From Elysia chlorotica (taxonomy: Eukaryota; Mollusca; Gastropoda; Plakobranchidae), in the NCBI GenBank assembly GCA_003991915.1, contig RQTK01000080.1, positions 638,970-702,969 on the forward strand: a stretch of DNA of 64,000 bases, written 5' to 3'. Positions 45,240 to 59,700 of this stretch are shown piece by piece. The notes under the pieces were generated by a model. The model ran no database searches. It had not been told where the DNA came from and saw only the letters and a program-made list of their open reading frames with translations. The first letter of the stretch is position 1. Each line of letters starts with the position of its first letter. A program made the translations under genes and the position numbers.

Positions 45240-45950
45240 GAAGTAATGTAACGTTGACTATTTAATTTTCAAGTTATGTCCTTGAGGTGAAGATAGCGTT
45301 GACTATCACATGCACAGGGTAGCTGCCTCCGCAGTAAATGTTGACACCTTTGCACACATCTGCAGCTCCGACGCAGGTCTCATCTTCAGACCCGTCATTG
45401 AAATGTAGATAACTGCCTGAACGATTTTCTATGATTTTTTAAAACGTTTCTCCTTATAATCCTGTAGGGGTTTTGTCCTTCTGGAGAGCTGCCAGGTCAA
45501 GAATGCTTCCTGGTCTTTCCAGGGAGGGATTTCCGAAAATTTGTCTTCTTTAATATAGTTAGTATCTAAGTATCAAGAAGGAGCTGATGAACACCAATTC
45601 CAAAAGGGGGAATCACGTTTGGTGAAGATTAAAATTGTTCTACATAATTTGGGCAGAAAACAGGGTAAAAAACAGGATTGTCAGGATGAGATTTTAGATT
45701 AACCGCATATCTTTAGGATAGTTTGTCTCTTCTTTCTGATAGGGATGGTTCATCTGAAGCTAGCTATAGTATAAAGCCTTTCTACTGGAGTGGTACGAAA
45801 GGCTCTGAGGATGAGATGCAGTCCTTGGTGGTGTATAGTGTCTAGCAGAAAAAGACAAAGACCCAAAATCAAAGAGAACAAAACAATGGTATTTGTTTTA
45901 CTTTGATTTATTGCACATATATTGGACCCCAAAGAAAATTCATGCATACA
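45240..45950 (-). mobile_element. LINE fragment with RNase H remnant (Jockey-type)
   Basis: The minus strand contains LLDTIHHQGLHLILRAFRTT then PVERLYTIASF. This matches the block LLDPVHHQGLRLCLGAFRTSP that follows the reverse transcriptase of Jockey-like LINEs. Further on, EIPPWKDQEAF and YLHFNDGSEDETCVGAA match the start of an RNase H domain (Y-x-Y-T-D-G-S-K). The final ~50-codon frame (about 45275-45430) looks like an exon of an unknown secreted protein but is part of this element. Frames are broken. Confidence 0.7.
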
Positions 45951-47941
45951 AAAATCAATCGAAATATGAATAGATCTCTTTTTAAAGCCAAGAAAAATGA
46001 GAAATTATGCTGAACAGTGTAAAAAATGGTTTCTGTGGGCAATACATATAAACGATAATTGATACTAAAAAGTTTTCTCTGGAATGATAGAATGTGGTTA
46101 TCAGAATTGACACCTATTTAGAGGAAGCCAAAATACAAAATTCAATGAGAAATATTCACATACAGGACAGTTTCTTGAGGTTGTGATTTTGAAGCATTGT
46201 ATAATTGGTTATTTCAGTGAAGCCTGCAGGAGAAACAGATCTTACAAATTAATAACTTAGCTGAGGGTGAGGTTTGTATAGAAATTTTTAAATCTTGCCA
46301 CTTTTCAAAAATTCTAAATAAGTTAAACATGGAAATGCAGACTACTGATTTGGGCGAATTGCTTGTAAAAGAAGACAAAATTGCATTTGTGTTAGAATCA
46401 CTTGAAAGAGAATCAGATCATTAACGTTTAGCAGGCCACCACTCCAAAGACTTTTAAAACGCCTATTTTCATAGTTTTGAAAACACTATTCCAAGTAAAG
46501 AAGGAAGTCCTGTTTTTTTTCTTTTTTCAGGAGGTATTGGAAAAGGACCCAGGACACAAAATAAGATGACAATACATCACAACTAGTTACACATTTTTAA
46601 GTATACAGGAACAGTTTCTTGTATCATTTGGTAAATTTTTCTGACTCCATAAAACAACATGATAGCAAAAAAAAATATATAAATAAAATCATTAGGTTTT
46701 TGGTAAATGGAGACTTTTTGATAAAGGGGAATAATTATAGATATTGGTACCATTGATGTGAAAAACATTAAATTTTCATTCTGTTTCTATGGAGATACAT
46801 TGTAAGTTTAAGGTTTCCTGGGGTATACAATATCAATCTCTTAAATTGCTTTCAACGCAAAGATTATTTTTATGATAACAATGATTCAGATCTAGTCTTC
46901 ATTGGAATTAAAAAGCCTTGAAACATGATTGGGAAACGTTGAATTTTTCCAAGATAAATAAACAGTCCTTAAAAACTTTTGGATAAAATATTTGAGAGGC
47001 GTTTTACAACAATGAAAACATTAAAACATACAAAATGGAATCAAGTTGAAAATGTAACACATGTATCACAATCACAAACCAACATTGACATATAAGGGAT
47101 AAATAATTTGTACATTAAAATCATTTGTACCATAATATTCTTACTGTTACAACCAATAAACTTAAAAGCTAAGTTACAGTTACTAAGTATAAGTATTTAC
47201 TGTGACTAAAAGTGTGCATCCATTAGAAAGAAATGGAATGACTTCTAGTGCTGCAAACATGCAGGGATTTGCTGATCTAAATATATATATATATTGTTTT
47301 ACTAATAATGACCATGTTTATGAGGCTGGCGCAAAGTCAGTGTACGTCTATCTTATTAAGGCTCCATTAAAGTTACTGTTAGAACAGTATCAGAAATGGA
47401 CTAAGCTAGGCTTACATGTAATCCCCCTTTTTTAAATAAAATAATCTACAAACTTGAAATTCATCACTTTTGTATAAAGCTTTAACAGTCAAATGAAACT
47501 TATTTAAATAACATTCTTATAATCTACATACTCCAATAAGCTGTAACCTAATGTATGCTAAAAACAAACTAAACTTATCTCCTGCAGTTTATTACAATGC
47601 ACAGTAAACAAAAGATGCATATATCACAGACTTAAAACTATGCTACAGCTCAGTTAGTTGTTTTTTTCATTGATACCAGTTAAAAAAGTATCACACTTCA
47701 TGAACCTTCTGTGTTATCAAAAAATGAAGTCTATATTTGAAAATTGTTAACTTCAATGCCTGTGGAATACTTGTGATCTAAACAAAAAATTATTTGGCAA
47801 TATTTTGCATTATTTTTTACTCTATTTGCCATAAAATCACCTATGTTAAAACTGTGCAGTTCAATTTGAAATGCCATCTTCCTCTTAACAGTCAAGATTT
47901 TAAAAATATTCTCAATGCGTAGTAAACAAATCTCTAGTGTG
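45951..47941. other. PICK1 3' flank or 3' untranslated region
   Basis: AT-rich DNA with no repeat or exon recognised. At least the part nearest 47.9 kb is expected to be PICK1 3' untranslated sequence. Confidence 0.45.
47588..47593 (-). terminator. Possible PICK1 polyadenylation signal
   Basis: AATAAA on the minus strand, about 350 bases after the PICK1 stop codon. Further AT-rich candidates lie further left, so the true 3' end could be later. The interval 46.0-47.9 kb has no other feature and may be largely 3' untranslated sequence. Confidence 0.25.
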
Positions 47942-50900
47942 CTAATCTCCGAGCAGATCCCCTGTGAGAACACCACCCTGGGCTCCAGAGGAGTCATTTT
48001 GATCTAACATTTCATCATCATCGTCTTCCTCGTCATCGTCATCTCCCCCATCATTGAAGTTGTTGGCTGTGTCATAAGTGAAGGTACCCCTGGAAAGGTC
48101 GACCTCAATAGGAAACACCACCGCGCCCTTCATGACTTCATGACAGTCAGTGTGGTACTTGGCCATGGCTGTCACAAACTTCTGCAGCTGGAAGACAATG
48201 TCTTGCACTGGAGAAAGAAAAACAGATTTGTATGGACTTGCACACAAAAAAACTTGTGTATTTTATTTCCTAGTTGACAGAAGTCCCTTCAGAAAGAGCT
48301 GTACTATAAAAGATAACCCCCACTCCCAACAGTCCAAATTATATACGTTTGAAATCAAATATCCATAAATCTCAATGCAAAATAAGGGAATATTTTAAGC
48401 CATTCAACTTGGCACAGCACTTTTTATGACACCAAGGGATCCCACGCAGAAAACAAGATCTGCCTTCATGGTGTTAAACTAATCATTGTTGCCCAATGAT
48501 AATTATTTCATATTAAATTATGGTCCAAGCAATTCATCACCCTTTCATGCAATAATACAAATCTAACACATGAAATAGGGACATGACAAATAAGGAGAAA
48601 AGCCTGTCTTAGTGCTAGTGGCATAACTAAACTTACCATGCTTTTGGTCTAGCAACTCCATCTTTACAAGAACATCTGATCTCATTTTTGCAAATCTAGT
48701 GCGTGCATCCTGGCGGCAGCGGAGCACCAGCCTGAAATGTTAAAGTGGCACAAACTTAATTCAAGTTTTATATTTATGAAATCATTGTTCTTTACAGGAC
48801 GAGTGAGATTTCAAAATCCTCTAAAATAATCAATCTCACAAAGATCTGAGTAAGGTAATAAAAGTATGAGAGTTTCAAAATGTTTCAAAATAATGAGTTT
48901 CAAAATGTTTCAAAATAATCAATCTCACAAAGATCTGAGTAAGGAAATAAAAGTATGAGAGTTTCAAAATGTTTCAAAATAATCAATCTCACAAAGATGT
49001 GAGTAAGGTATGTATCATAAGTGTCTGAGAAACAGAGTGGGCTCTTAGTGATCAGACAGAACAGAAAATGAAGACCGACTAAATATTATTAAACACCTTG
49101 GTTAAAAAGCAGGCATGATGAACATGAAAAAGGACACAGGAACTCCAAGACAATATTGTATACATCAATAACAATATTAGGACCAGCAAGAGCCAGGAGT
49201 ACATCAAGACTTGTTTTTCCAACAACAAAAGGCATTCCTTCAATACAGTTTATAGCCGCTTATGGTTTAAAGTTGTAATAGTAATTTTATTTAATGACTT
49301 GAGATATCTCCAATCCAGGTTATTATCTTGCCCCTAAGTTCTTTGGTAAAAAAAAAAGTATTTAGTTTAAGGAAGATCTAATATAAAGCATAAAAATGCT
49401 CTTATACTTTTTTTGTTTTACAATGTTGTTTTTCTTTTTTTCATTTACAGCCTTTTGAGAATAGCCTCATTCTTTTCATATGGGAGCAAATAATCTTAAT
49501 CTAACAATTTTACAGCCATTCAATGCATGCTCTATTACAATAATTTTTCAATATTTTCTTGTTTTTTGTTATTTTTTTATATGCTGCAATGTCCTTTGTA
49601 ATTTAATTTAGGAGTCAAAATGTTTTCCCACTAATCTAAGCGTGAATGAATTTTGAGACAGTTAGAAATAAGTACCTATTAGTACCAATATCAGCTGAAA
49701 AAAAACAACTTATCCATCACATTTTACCAAGTGCTTTTGAATAGAACTGAATAAAAAATAATAGTGCAATTCATGTTCTTCAAATAATATTCTTGTTAAA
49801 AAAAGCAAATTTCAGCATACCTGTATTCATAGTTGCCAGTTTCCACCCTGTAAAGCGGTTCCTGTAACGCAGCATAGCTGTACTCCTCATCATCCATCTC
49901 CTTCACTTTCAGACAGTACGACTGAGAAAAAAAGACCAGAATTAAGTAAAATAATGAACTCACTACTCATTAAGTAAAACAAGCGTCATCAGTTGAAATA
50001 TACCATTAACTCCAATCTTGGTGTCGTTACATGTAAGACTACTGTAATATATTTCATGTTAAAGGTTATTTATCTCAGCGATTTTTAGTTTTAAAATATA
50101 TGCAATATTTTAACATCTTTTTTTTAAGCTATTTTGATAACAGGAATTATGGATTTGCTACATCAATAGCAGGACAAAAAAAGATTGACAGAATGAAAAA
50201 TGAGTTATCAATAAACAAAAGACATAAATATTTATCCACATTGGACCACTAATAGAGACGTGCATACATACATGACATGTACAAGATACATATATGAAGC
50301 ATTATCCACGTTTTAAAGTGACTAACTAACTGCTATCTCTCTGTTGAGCACAATTGTCATTTATTCTACAAGTCTAAAAATCTGCTAGTGGCCTCAAAAT
50401 CCTCCTGAGAACCCACTTCAAAGGGGGATAGTTCAATTATATGAGGAGTAGGGCAGACCTGACCATTATTGACATGCCTTTATCATTCTCTCTTGCCCGC
50501 TTAAAAGCATGTTTACTAATTCTTCTGATGGGTTTACATCTATAAAAATGTGCTTTTGACAACAAACCACCTTATAATCAACTTGCAGCCAAATTCTCTT
50601 TAATGGCCTACTAAGAAGCCAATCCTTCCAAGAGACCATTTTCTTGGTTCTTGGGAGGTAATTGAGGCTAAAACATCACAAGCGAATGTGACCTTTTTCT
50701 TTTACAAATGGAAACAATGTATACATGTAATTATCAATTCATCATAATGCTTCGATAAATTATGCAGATCTATCAAAAGGTTAAGATTACCAGGTATTCA
50801 AACTTGCTGTCCAGGTACTTGCGGACGGTGAGCCTCGTGTCTGGGACAGCTTTGTGCAGGAAGGTGTTGAGGTCACTGATCATCGGCTTCACCGTCTTCA

Positions 50901-52303
50901 GCATTGTAATGGCAAACTTCTCCATCATGCGGTGAGCTTCCCCAAACTGGGTGAAGGCCTCGCTTGCCCCTGGTTGCGGCTCCCTCACCCCAATACCTGC
51001 AAAAACCTCACCGAAGGCTGGGTCAGGGAAAAAGGTTTATAAATTACTTAGTGAATAGAGGTGGCTATAACTGGTCTATTCATTTAGATATTACTCTGCA
51101 TTGTATTCTTAATCTTTTTTGTTCAAGCTTCTCTCCATCTAAATGACAGAGGATATCAAAAGCAGTTAAAGTGCATATGTCACATTTAGAGGAAAAAAAG
51201 AGTTAAAAAGCATAAAATAATGCTGTATTCCCCATCACTGATTTGGCTGCAACAGCTTCACAACACATACATAATTATATACTTAATGTTCCAGAACATT
51301 CAGGGGAAAGACACCAGGAAATATTAAAGAGGTCTTCAAAAGCCTTTTTACGGTTTGTTACCTTGTTGGCAACACTATGACTTCCATCAAGATATAATAG
51401 GGATACAAACATGTTTGGCAAAGCATTTAATGGGAAACACACTGATGCTAATAAATACCGATATTTAGCTGGAATATTTAACAAGGTTCTCCTAAAACAT
51501 CGCCCATATTGTGAACTTAATAACAAAAAATATCAGTACATGTATCATTGACCAAAGTACTCACCTCTGTGCGACTGTGACAAATCAAAAATGGCCTTTA
51601 GCAGCTTCCGCGTCTGGACAATCAGACCACTGTACATGGTTGCTGTTCTTTCCATCTCTTCCAACTTTTTAAGCAAGCCATCTGCAAAGGAAAATGATAT
51701 GGATGAATACTTAACAATTATCGAAACAGTCAGTAAAACAAGCTATAAGTACAGAGTGTAAACCTGGCACACACAAAAAACCCCACCAAATATTAGAGGT
51801 GTATGAAGTAAATTTTTACATGGGAACTTCTGCGAATGAGATGAATTCTCAATTGCATTTCTTTATATTTTTCTTTTTTTTTCTTTCTCTTCCTATCGCT
51901 TGTCTCTTTCAGCAGGACTGAATACTTACACTTATTTCCCACCTACACAATTAATTAAAATGACAATTAGTATTTATATGTAAGGAGATATTGCATCTGA
52001 TGAAAAACAATGAAATATTACTTTTCAAGACATCTCTTACAACAGTTTGGTGGAAACATTTGTCTTTATAATCAATCAGATTTATGTACACATTATGGTT
52101 CATCGTAGAATGAGTCAATTAAATCAACTCCAGATACCAAATTTTGAGATGATTCTCCTCTATTTGGTTTCATGCACTGTAAATTAAATGCCTTGAAATG
52201 GAAATTGGCTTACCATTACAGAGAATTGCTCTACTTAATCCAAGAGCATCTGCAGTGTTGGAGTTCATGTTTTCCACCACGCGGTGTTTCACTTTCTTTA
52301 AAA
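47942..52303 (-). CDS. PICK1: PICK1 exons 4-9: BAR domain and acidic tail
   Basis: Exon 4 carries LKKVKHRVVENMNSNTADAL. Exons 5-8 carry the three BAR helices, with landmarks LLKKLEEMERTA, GVREPQPGASEAF, MLKTVKPMISDLN, PDTRLTVRKYLDSKFEYL, YCLKVKEMDDEEY and LRCRQDARTRF. Exon 9 ends the helical part (VQDIVFQLQKFVTAMAKY) and adds VVFPIEVDLSRGTF and the acidic C-terminus. Basic membrane-facing residues K252, K257, K266 and K268 are kept, with R at 251. Every exon has canonical splice sites. Confidence 0.96.
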
Positions 52304-55175
52304 CTAAAACAAAGAAAAACAAATCATCAAATATTATAAGTTGCAATACATACAAATATTAATAGATGTGAAAATAATTTTTTAGAGAAGTATACAACAC
52401 ACCTTAACTTTGAAAGCCCTGTTCTTGCATTTAATGGAATTTTGATTTCAAATCTCCAATAAAACAAATCTAACATTGCAATCATACACACACACACACA
52501 AATAACGATAATTTTTTTTTGCAAATCTGGTCCTAAAATCATGAATAATTGGATGAAAAATGACAAGAAAAGATAAGTGTTTTATTTGTTTATTTTTTTA
52601 ATGAGAGAGCATATTCATAACACTTATTGAAGAAAAGCAGTTTGAGGAACTGACCAATATCAAGTGATTTGCCCTGCTTGGGATCTGCATGTAACTTGTT
52701 GTAGTTGATGGTGACCTCAGCCTGGAAGGAGAAAACAGATAGGGAACTGCCAAAACATAAACACAGTGTGTCTTAACATTCCAAAATAGGCTGACAGGGA
52801 TACTATTTGCAATGTGTACAGAGTTGATCAATTTATGTAAAATGAGGAGTAAATAAACATGTACTTACTTTTTAAATTAGGATATACCTAAAAGAAAAAT
52901 AGAAAAAAAAACTTGTACCCAACTAATTCCACTGTTATGTGAAAATATTGTGAAGATATGGAACATGAATTTGGATACTAAATTAACAGTTAGATTAAAT
53001 AGTTAAAATATTTTTTCTTTAAACAAAGGTCCATATAACTATTCATAAATTTAAAGCGCACAACTGATCCATTGCACACCAAAGATTCCAACCTGAACTT
53101 ACCTTGATGGATTGGATCATTCTGGCTACCTCAACCTTGGTACGGCCTTTGACCGACTGCCCGTTGACCCCAACAATCTCATCCCCAGCGGCCAGCGAGC
53201 CCTCCTTGGATGCAGGCGTGTTGTCAAACACCTGGACCACGTAGAGACAAGGGCATAGTGGGGCGCCTCCTCCAATACTGATCCCAATCAGGTTCTGGGT
53301 GTCTTTCTTCAGCACCACATGACCCGAGGTCACAGTCATACCCCTGGTGAGAAACAAAGGGACAAAAGGTAACGGCAAATGTTGGTGTCTTAACGACCAC
53401 CGTCAAAAACTATGCTATGTTGCGACCAGTCCCAAGACAATTTTATATGCTGCCACACAGAGACTCACCCAGTCACAATGAAAAACACTGACTCAATCAG
53501 CAAGGGAAAAACTTTGAAAAAAAAATTATCCGATCTCCCTCAAACAAAGATAAAAAGAAGAAAAACTACAGCCAAGCCGCCACAGATAAATTTGTACATT
53601 GAAAACCAACCTGCAGAGAGAACAACTTACACACTGATTTCTGGCTATTGCTGTTCATTAAATAAGTTTAGGATAGCAAATAAAAATATAAGTCAACTTC
53701 TAAATCTCTTAACCTGAAAATTGACGGTAAAAAATAACTAAACTGATGTTTCTAATTCCGGTCTAAATAGATACAGATAATCGATGTCAAATTTTTCTTG
53801 ACAATTAAATTGCATAAGACTAAGAGGATCTGGCGAATAATTGCTCTTATTAGATCTAGTTGGTTCCTTTTGTATTTTTTTTTTTTTTGGTTATTTCAAA
53901 ATTGAATTAGCTATAACAATACATGTATTATCTTTTCCCTCCCCATTTATTGGAGGGACGTAGTTTTCAAATTGTAAGGCGCACTTTCTAAAGGCTTTTT
54001 TTTTAAATATTTTTTCATTACTCTTGAACTGATAAAAAATATTCAATCATATTCACTGGGTTTTTTTTCCATACCCTGTACATTGAAAACCCGCAGAGAG
54101 AACAACTTACACACTGATTTCTGGCTATTGCTGTTTATTAAATAACTTTATGATAGCAAATAAAAATAAAAGTCAACTTCAAAATCTCTTAACCTGAAAT
54201 TTGACAGCAAAAATTTACTAAACTGACGCTTTTAATTCAGATTGATATGAAATTATTCAATCATATTCACTGGGTTTTTTTCCACACCCTCTGTCCAACA
54301 TAATCTCAATAACATTTGTCTCCAAGTCCAAGTGATAGCCCTTACATTTTGATCATGTCCTCCTTAATTTAAAATTCTCGTGAAAAACTCCCCACTCAAC
54401 CTTCAATGAGATTTCATCGTCAAAACAATGATTTAAAAGGTTGATATTGGAGAGAAGAAATTCTACTTTTTGTGTATATTAAGAACAACATTTTGCACTT
54501 GCTTTTGTTTTCACCTTTAACAAGGCAGGCTTGTTTTTTGTTTTTTTTTCAAAGAAGGAAAACATCTTATCAATTTATCTCTTATACAAGTAATAGGTAT
54601 TTTTCCACAGTGGTAGAGATAGGCTTTTAATGAAAGTGGCCTTACAATGATTGCACTTTGTGGGATTAGAACCCTCGACTTATAGATGCAGGGGCACCAA
54701 ATCGCTTTGCCACTTAAAGCGAGCATGGCTATACCACTATGCTCCTTAAAAATCTAAAATCTAGTAGTAAAAGTAGTAGTTGTAGTAGTAATATAATAAT
54801 AAAGACAGGAATACGCACAACTTAGCAACTGAGGGACACAAAAAATCAAACACAACTAGAGTTAGAAAAATACATGTATACGTTACGCCTTTAATGACTT
54901 CATCAGTATTGAAAGTTTCCACCTTTTCATTACTGATGAAGCCATTAAAGGCGTAACGTATACATGTATTTTTCTAACTCTGATTGCGTTTGATTTATTG
55001 TGTCCCTCAGTTGCTACGTTCTGCGTATTCCTCTCTTTATTATTATATTACTCCTATTACTTGCACACATGCATCTACTGTTAGGTCCTTAGCAACTGAG
55101 TAAGTGTACTCTTAAGTGTTGTGCTCTTGATTCCTTTTTGGATACATTTGTAGCAGCAGCAGCAGCAGTAGCAGC

Positions 55176-55252
<77 letters not shown>

Positions 55253-56738
55253 CAGCAGCAGCACCAGCAGTAAAATATGATTGTGTAGTATACTAACAGC
55301 ATTACAGTAGGTATGTAGGGTACCTAATACATGCAACTATGGCCGTACCTGATCAGAGCAGTAATGTAACTAAATCTTTGCTAACACAAATGTACCCAGA
55401 CCTTAGGTATTTTCAGAATGTGTGCAGGCTACGCAGCCATTTGTGGAATAAAGCGGGCCTTTACATTAATTTTACAATTACATACGTACAAGGCTTTTTA
55501 TTCTCTATACGTATAACCTTGACCTTCATTACACTTGTTATTGAGGACCTTCGTTGATTAATTGGTGGATTTTCAAATCAACGATCACTAGCTATTTTGT
55601 ATCAAATGAAAAGGATATGACAAGATGAATAAAGAGAATGAAATGTCATGTTATGATTCGATTTATATCTGAGGAATCTACAACGCAAGGGGAAATAACA
55701 CACAGCATACGGCCTTCGACTGTGGTACACGCGCAAAGAGGCCACGTAAGCAAGCACGGGTCATACTCCATACAGTAGCGCTTAGCAGTGATACGTTATA
55801 AACACGAGAGTTTCTCCGATAAAATCGAAGATTAAACGGCTTAAAAATATAAACAAGTAAAGCTAAAGTTAATCAAACTGGGCACCATCCTCTTCCGAAT
55901 GTTACGATAGAACTGATAAAAGTGCCCAAACTCACATGTGGTCCTCCCATGGCATTGGCTGGTGTTTGTTGTGGTCGGCATAGACTTCATCCAGATCCAT
56001 GGTGCTGACGAGTGTGTATTCCGCCTCCTGACTGCTCATCGGTGGAACATACCGAGACCGAGCTCTCTGCTCACCGCAACAACCGTATCGCCTAAGCTCG
56101 TGCACACTATACTTTATTATCTCCTTGACGTTATTGAGTATCCACACGTGTGGGGTCGATTTTATCGCACAGTTCAAATTAATCTGCTCCCGACGACAAT
56201 AAGCTACACAAAGCGAGGTTAAGGGGACGGCACTTGATTGTGGGGAGTACACTGTAGACTTCAATAAAATGTTCGAAACAATTTGGAAGTATGAAAAAAT
56301 TGTGGCCGTAATTATCGATCGGATATTTTATCAACACAACAGCTGCTGCTACAGCGCGTCCCGCTGAAATGAATGTACCGGGTATCAATGACAGACACAG
56401 AGTGGCGGCTACTCTTACAGAACATAGACTATGTACTATAGTAGGCACTAAACACACAATTAATCGCAGAGCCGCATGGTTCAGTGCCTGGGGTAGAGCC
56501 AGGCCTCTGTCAGCGTGTAAAATTACTGTATAATATAAAGGTACATGTACATTGTGTACGGCCTGGTACAACCATGTAGGCTAAGTCCGTGTGTAAACGG
56601 TACAATCTACTTAGTCACCGGCCACATAGACTGGCACACACTCAACTGCGACAGATGGCATGTCTCTCACAAAAGATAATCGCCGTTGTTTTTGGGTTGT
56701 TTTTTTAGAGAGAGGGATGAGAAAAAAAATAGATAGGT

Positions 56739-56770
<32 letters not shown>

Positions 56771-59700
56771 GGGGGGGGGGGAATTCCTCATGTTTGACTC
56801 AGAGGGAAACATAATAGATTCACAAAGCGCCACGCTTAGATATACATGTACTAATTTAAGCAGTTTGCAAGTAATTAAGGAAACAGGTGGCGTTGTACAA
56901 TGTAACACATTTTTTGTTAATTTTATATGTATCTGAAATAAAACTATTGTCTTCACAATTCTATAAAGATCAATAAAACATAGACTTGTGTTCTGGAAAA
57001 AAATTGAAAGAACTAAAAAAAATTGGGCATGAATAAAAATAAGTGCGATGTCGACGGCGAAAAGAAAGAAAACTGGCGACTGAAAGAAAGATGTAGGCTA
57101 CATTGTGCCAGTAGTGTGTTGGTGAGGAAGGTAATGTTTTGAAAAAAAAATGTCCACCCCTTTAATATTGCAAACAGAGTTGATGAATGCAGGGCCATGG
57201 TACTTTGAGAGTACACCTAGTGATCGCCATCTCCCACACATTCCAGTTCCAGTTGTAAATTTTGTCACCTTAACGCTACATATACCACTAGGTGGATGAT
57301 TCAAACATTGAATGCAATCCATGCACTGTACCGGTGCAATGCACGATTTCAACTGGATCGATATACATAATTTATATTGAACCTGTCGTGTATAGCAGCA
57401 TAGCATATTGGATCACAAAACATACACCCCGTGCATATCATAATTAAAACCTGACCTGCCAACTTTTCCCCCCTTTACCGAATATCTAAATTTACGGGAA
57501 AATGTCTCACTGTCTGTTGTGCAGTGAATGTGAAGACATTAGAGGTTGAATCATTCAACGACTTCGGCTTTTAATGATATAAAAGCTCAACGTCAAACCT
57601 GAGATCAGTTTATTAAAAGCATACTATAATTTATTTTGCACAAAAACCTCACGTAATTAACCTACGCGCGTGTTCTTTTAAAAATCTGTCATAGCAAATA
57701 GCNNNNNNNNNNNNNNNNNNNNNNNNNNNNNNNNNNNNNATGATCACACAAAGCAGGGATACACATGTATAAGATCATATGAAACATTGTTATTTGTTCT
57801 TAAGGGGGACGAGGACCTACATATCACTCGAAAGTCTTCAAAGGTCCCTAGGATTCTCGTATTCAACGACGGTACCCAAGACAAACATCTGACAAGTATA
57901 TGTGCTGCCACGCAGAGACGGCACGGGGGGTACCAGAACCTCTGCTTCATAGGTCACATTATACCGAAGTCAACTCAACCTGTAATCATTATATGAAACA
58001 CCTGTTGCCGTCCCTCTAAATAGCAACAGGTATAGAAATATGGTGTGTCGTCAGGCTCGTGTATCATGCTATTGATACATTCACACGCTATAAATAATTA
58101 CACAGCAGACACAAGCTGTCTGTTCCTCCCCCTAAAATCCTGGCCACAAACAAGGCACGGATTGCCTTGCATATATGCACAGATAATATTTGAAAAAATA
58201 TAATGTAAAAATGTGAAGGTTCGTGAATATCTCAAGTTCTAAATTACTAGAATTTTAATAAATTAGCTTGAGCACGGTTCATCACCACAAGTGGAAGTAC
58301 GCGATGTGTTCACTTAGCAGAGATCTCTGGTAAGTTATTTGATCAAGAGTCATTTATCCAATCGTTCTTTAGTATGAGAAAGCGAAGTTCTCTGCTTGTT
58401 TGTCGTTTCCTAGCTTCATGAGCAGGAAAATGGACAGCGGCAGATCCAAAGGCTCATTAAGTCTGACAATTGTACGTGATGCCACACAGAAACAGAGCTG
58501 GATTACCAGGACTTATGTCTCAGTCGTTCCATTATACTGACATGACACCGACCCAACCAGAAGAGGACGAAATCTGACGGAATACTGACGCATGAATGGT
58601 CACATACTCTACCAGTTAATCCAGCATGTCCAATATTATTCACTATTCATTCCTAAACGTAACTTAATGACTGGTGATCGCAAAATTAACATTTATAACA
58701 ACTTTCATCAGATTTAGTAAACATTTCGAGGTTTCCTGAGAACCAGTACTTCTCTACAAAAGGACTCTTTAATTATTTATTGTATAACTAACTTAAATAA
58801 CATGAGTTATTGACAAATTATAACTATACATACATATTATATTATCATCGTGGAATCGTTTGAAACAAAGTAAATTAAAAAAGGGAAAGAATATCAAAGA
58901 GAATATCCTGTATTACTTATTATCTACCATTAAATGTACAGGGCTGAATGGTTTATAGAAACAGCATACAGTGGACACTGAGTGAATGTATTTCATTTAT
59001 GAATTGTTTCTACAATCATAATTTTTTACATTACAATGAACAATTAAACAAACAAACAAAAACCAACAATATACTTGAGTTTACATTACAAGGGCAACCA
59101 CTCGACTTTTTTTTTCTTTAAAAGGACCATAACTTGGATTTTAAAAAATTATTTACAATCGTGTGTTTTTAAATTTAAGTTGTATATTATCTTCTTTTAC
59201 TTTGATTGGTCCTTTTCAAAACTTGATGTGAAAATATATGTTATTGTTGGAGTCATTAACACTACACAGTTACAACTACATCTTGAAAGAGGGTACCGTA
59301 TTTTACTGAGGAAAAGAAATGCTTCAGCACTTGATGATTGTTTATTACTGTCTCATTAAACACGAAGCACCTCATTTTTAAGCATAGAATACCAATAGGG
59401 TAATACCCCCGGTTTTAACTATGCAGCCATACCAGTTGCACCTACTTCTTCAATCTCCCGCCTCACTCATAAAAAGAAAATTAAATGTATAAACCTAACC
59501 TTACCCGTCCCCCCAGCGTAAAAGGGAAGGTTTGTCTTATCTGTCTCAACCTATCCCCCCATCATTTTCTTTAATTACTGAATGTCTCTCTGTACAGCAG
59601 CATCTAGCGTCACAAAAGAATTAATGGTTTGATCCCCAGGAAACACAAGGGATGTAAAATTAATAATCAAATATTACTTTTCTTATTCATATCTGTTAAT

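Noticed and set aside
45275-45430. A minus-strand frame with NDGSEDETCVGAADVC that looks like an exon of a cysteine-containing secreted protein
   Set aside because: It lies directly downstream of LINE blocks (LLDTIHHQGL ... AFRTT) at the place where Jockey-type LINEs have RNase H. YLHFNDGSEDE fits the YIYTDGSK start of that domain.
48823-49015. A possible CRISPR-like array
   Set aside because: Three imperfect copies without unique spacers, inside a eukaryotic intron. It is an ordinary tandem repeat.
55081-55336. Tyrosine- or leucine-rich ORFs, also at 15.8-16.1 and 40.3-40.5 kb
   Set aside because: They are translations of trinucleotide microsatellites.
56179-56571. A 130-residue minus-strand ORF near the alternative PICK1 exon
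   Set aside because: It overlaps the leader of that exon in another frame, has no recognisable domain and no suitable splice continuation. It is probably chance in a GC-richer promoter region.
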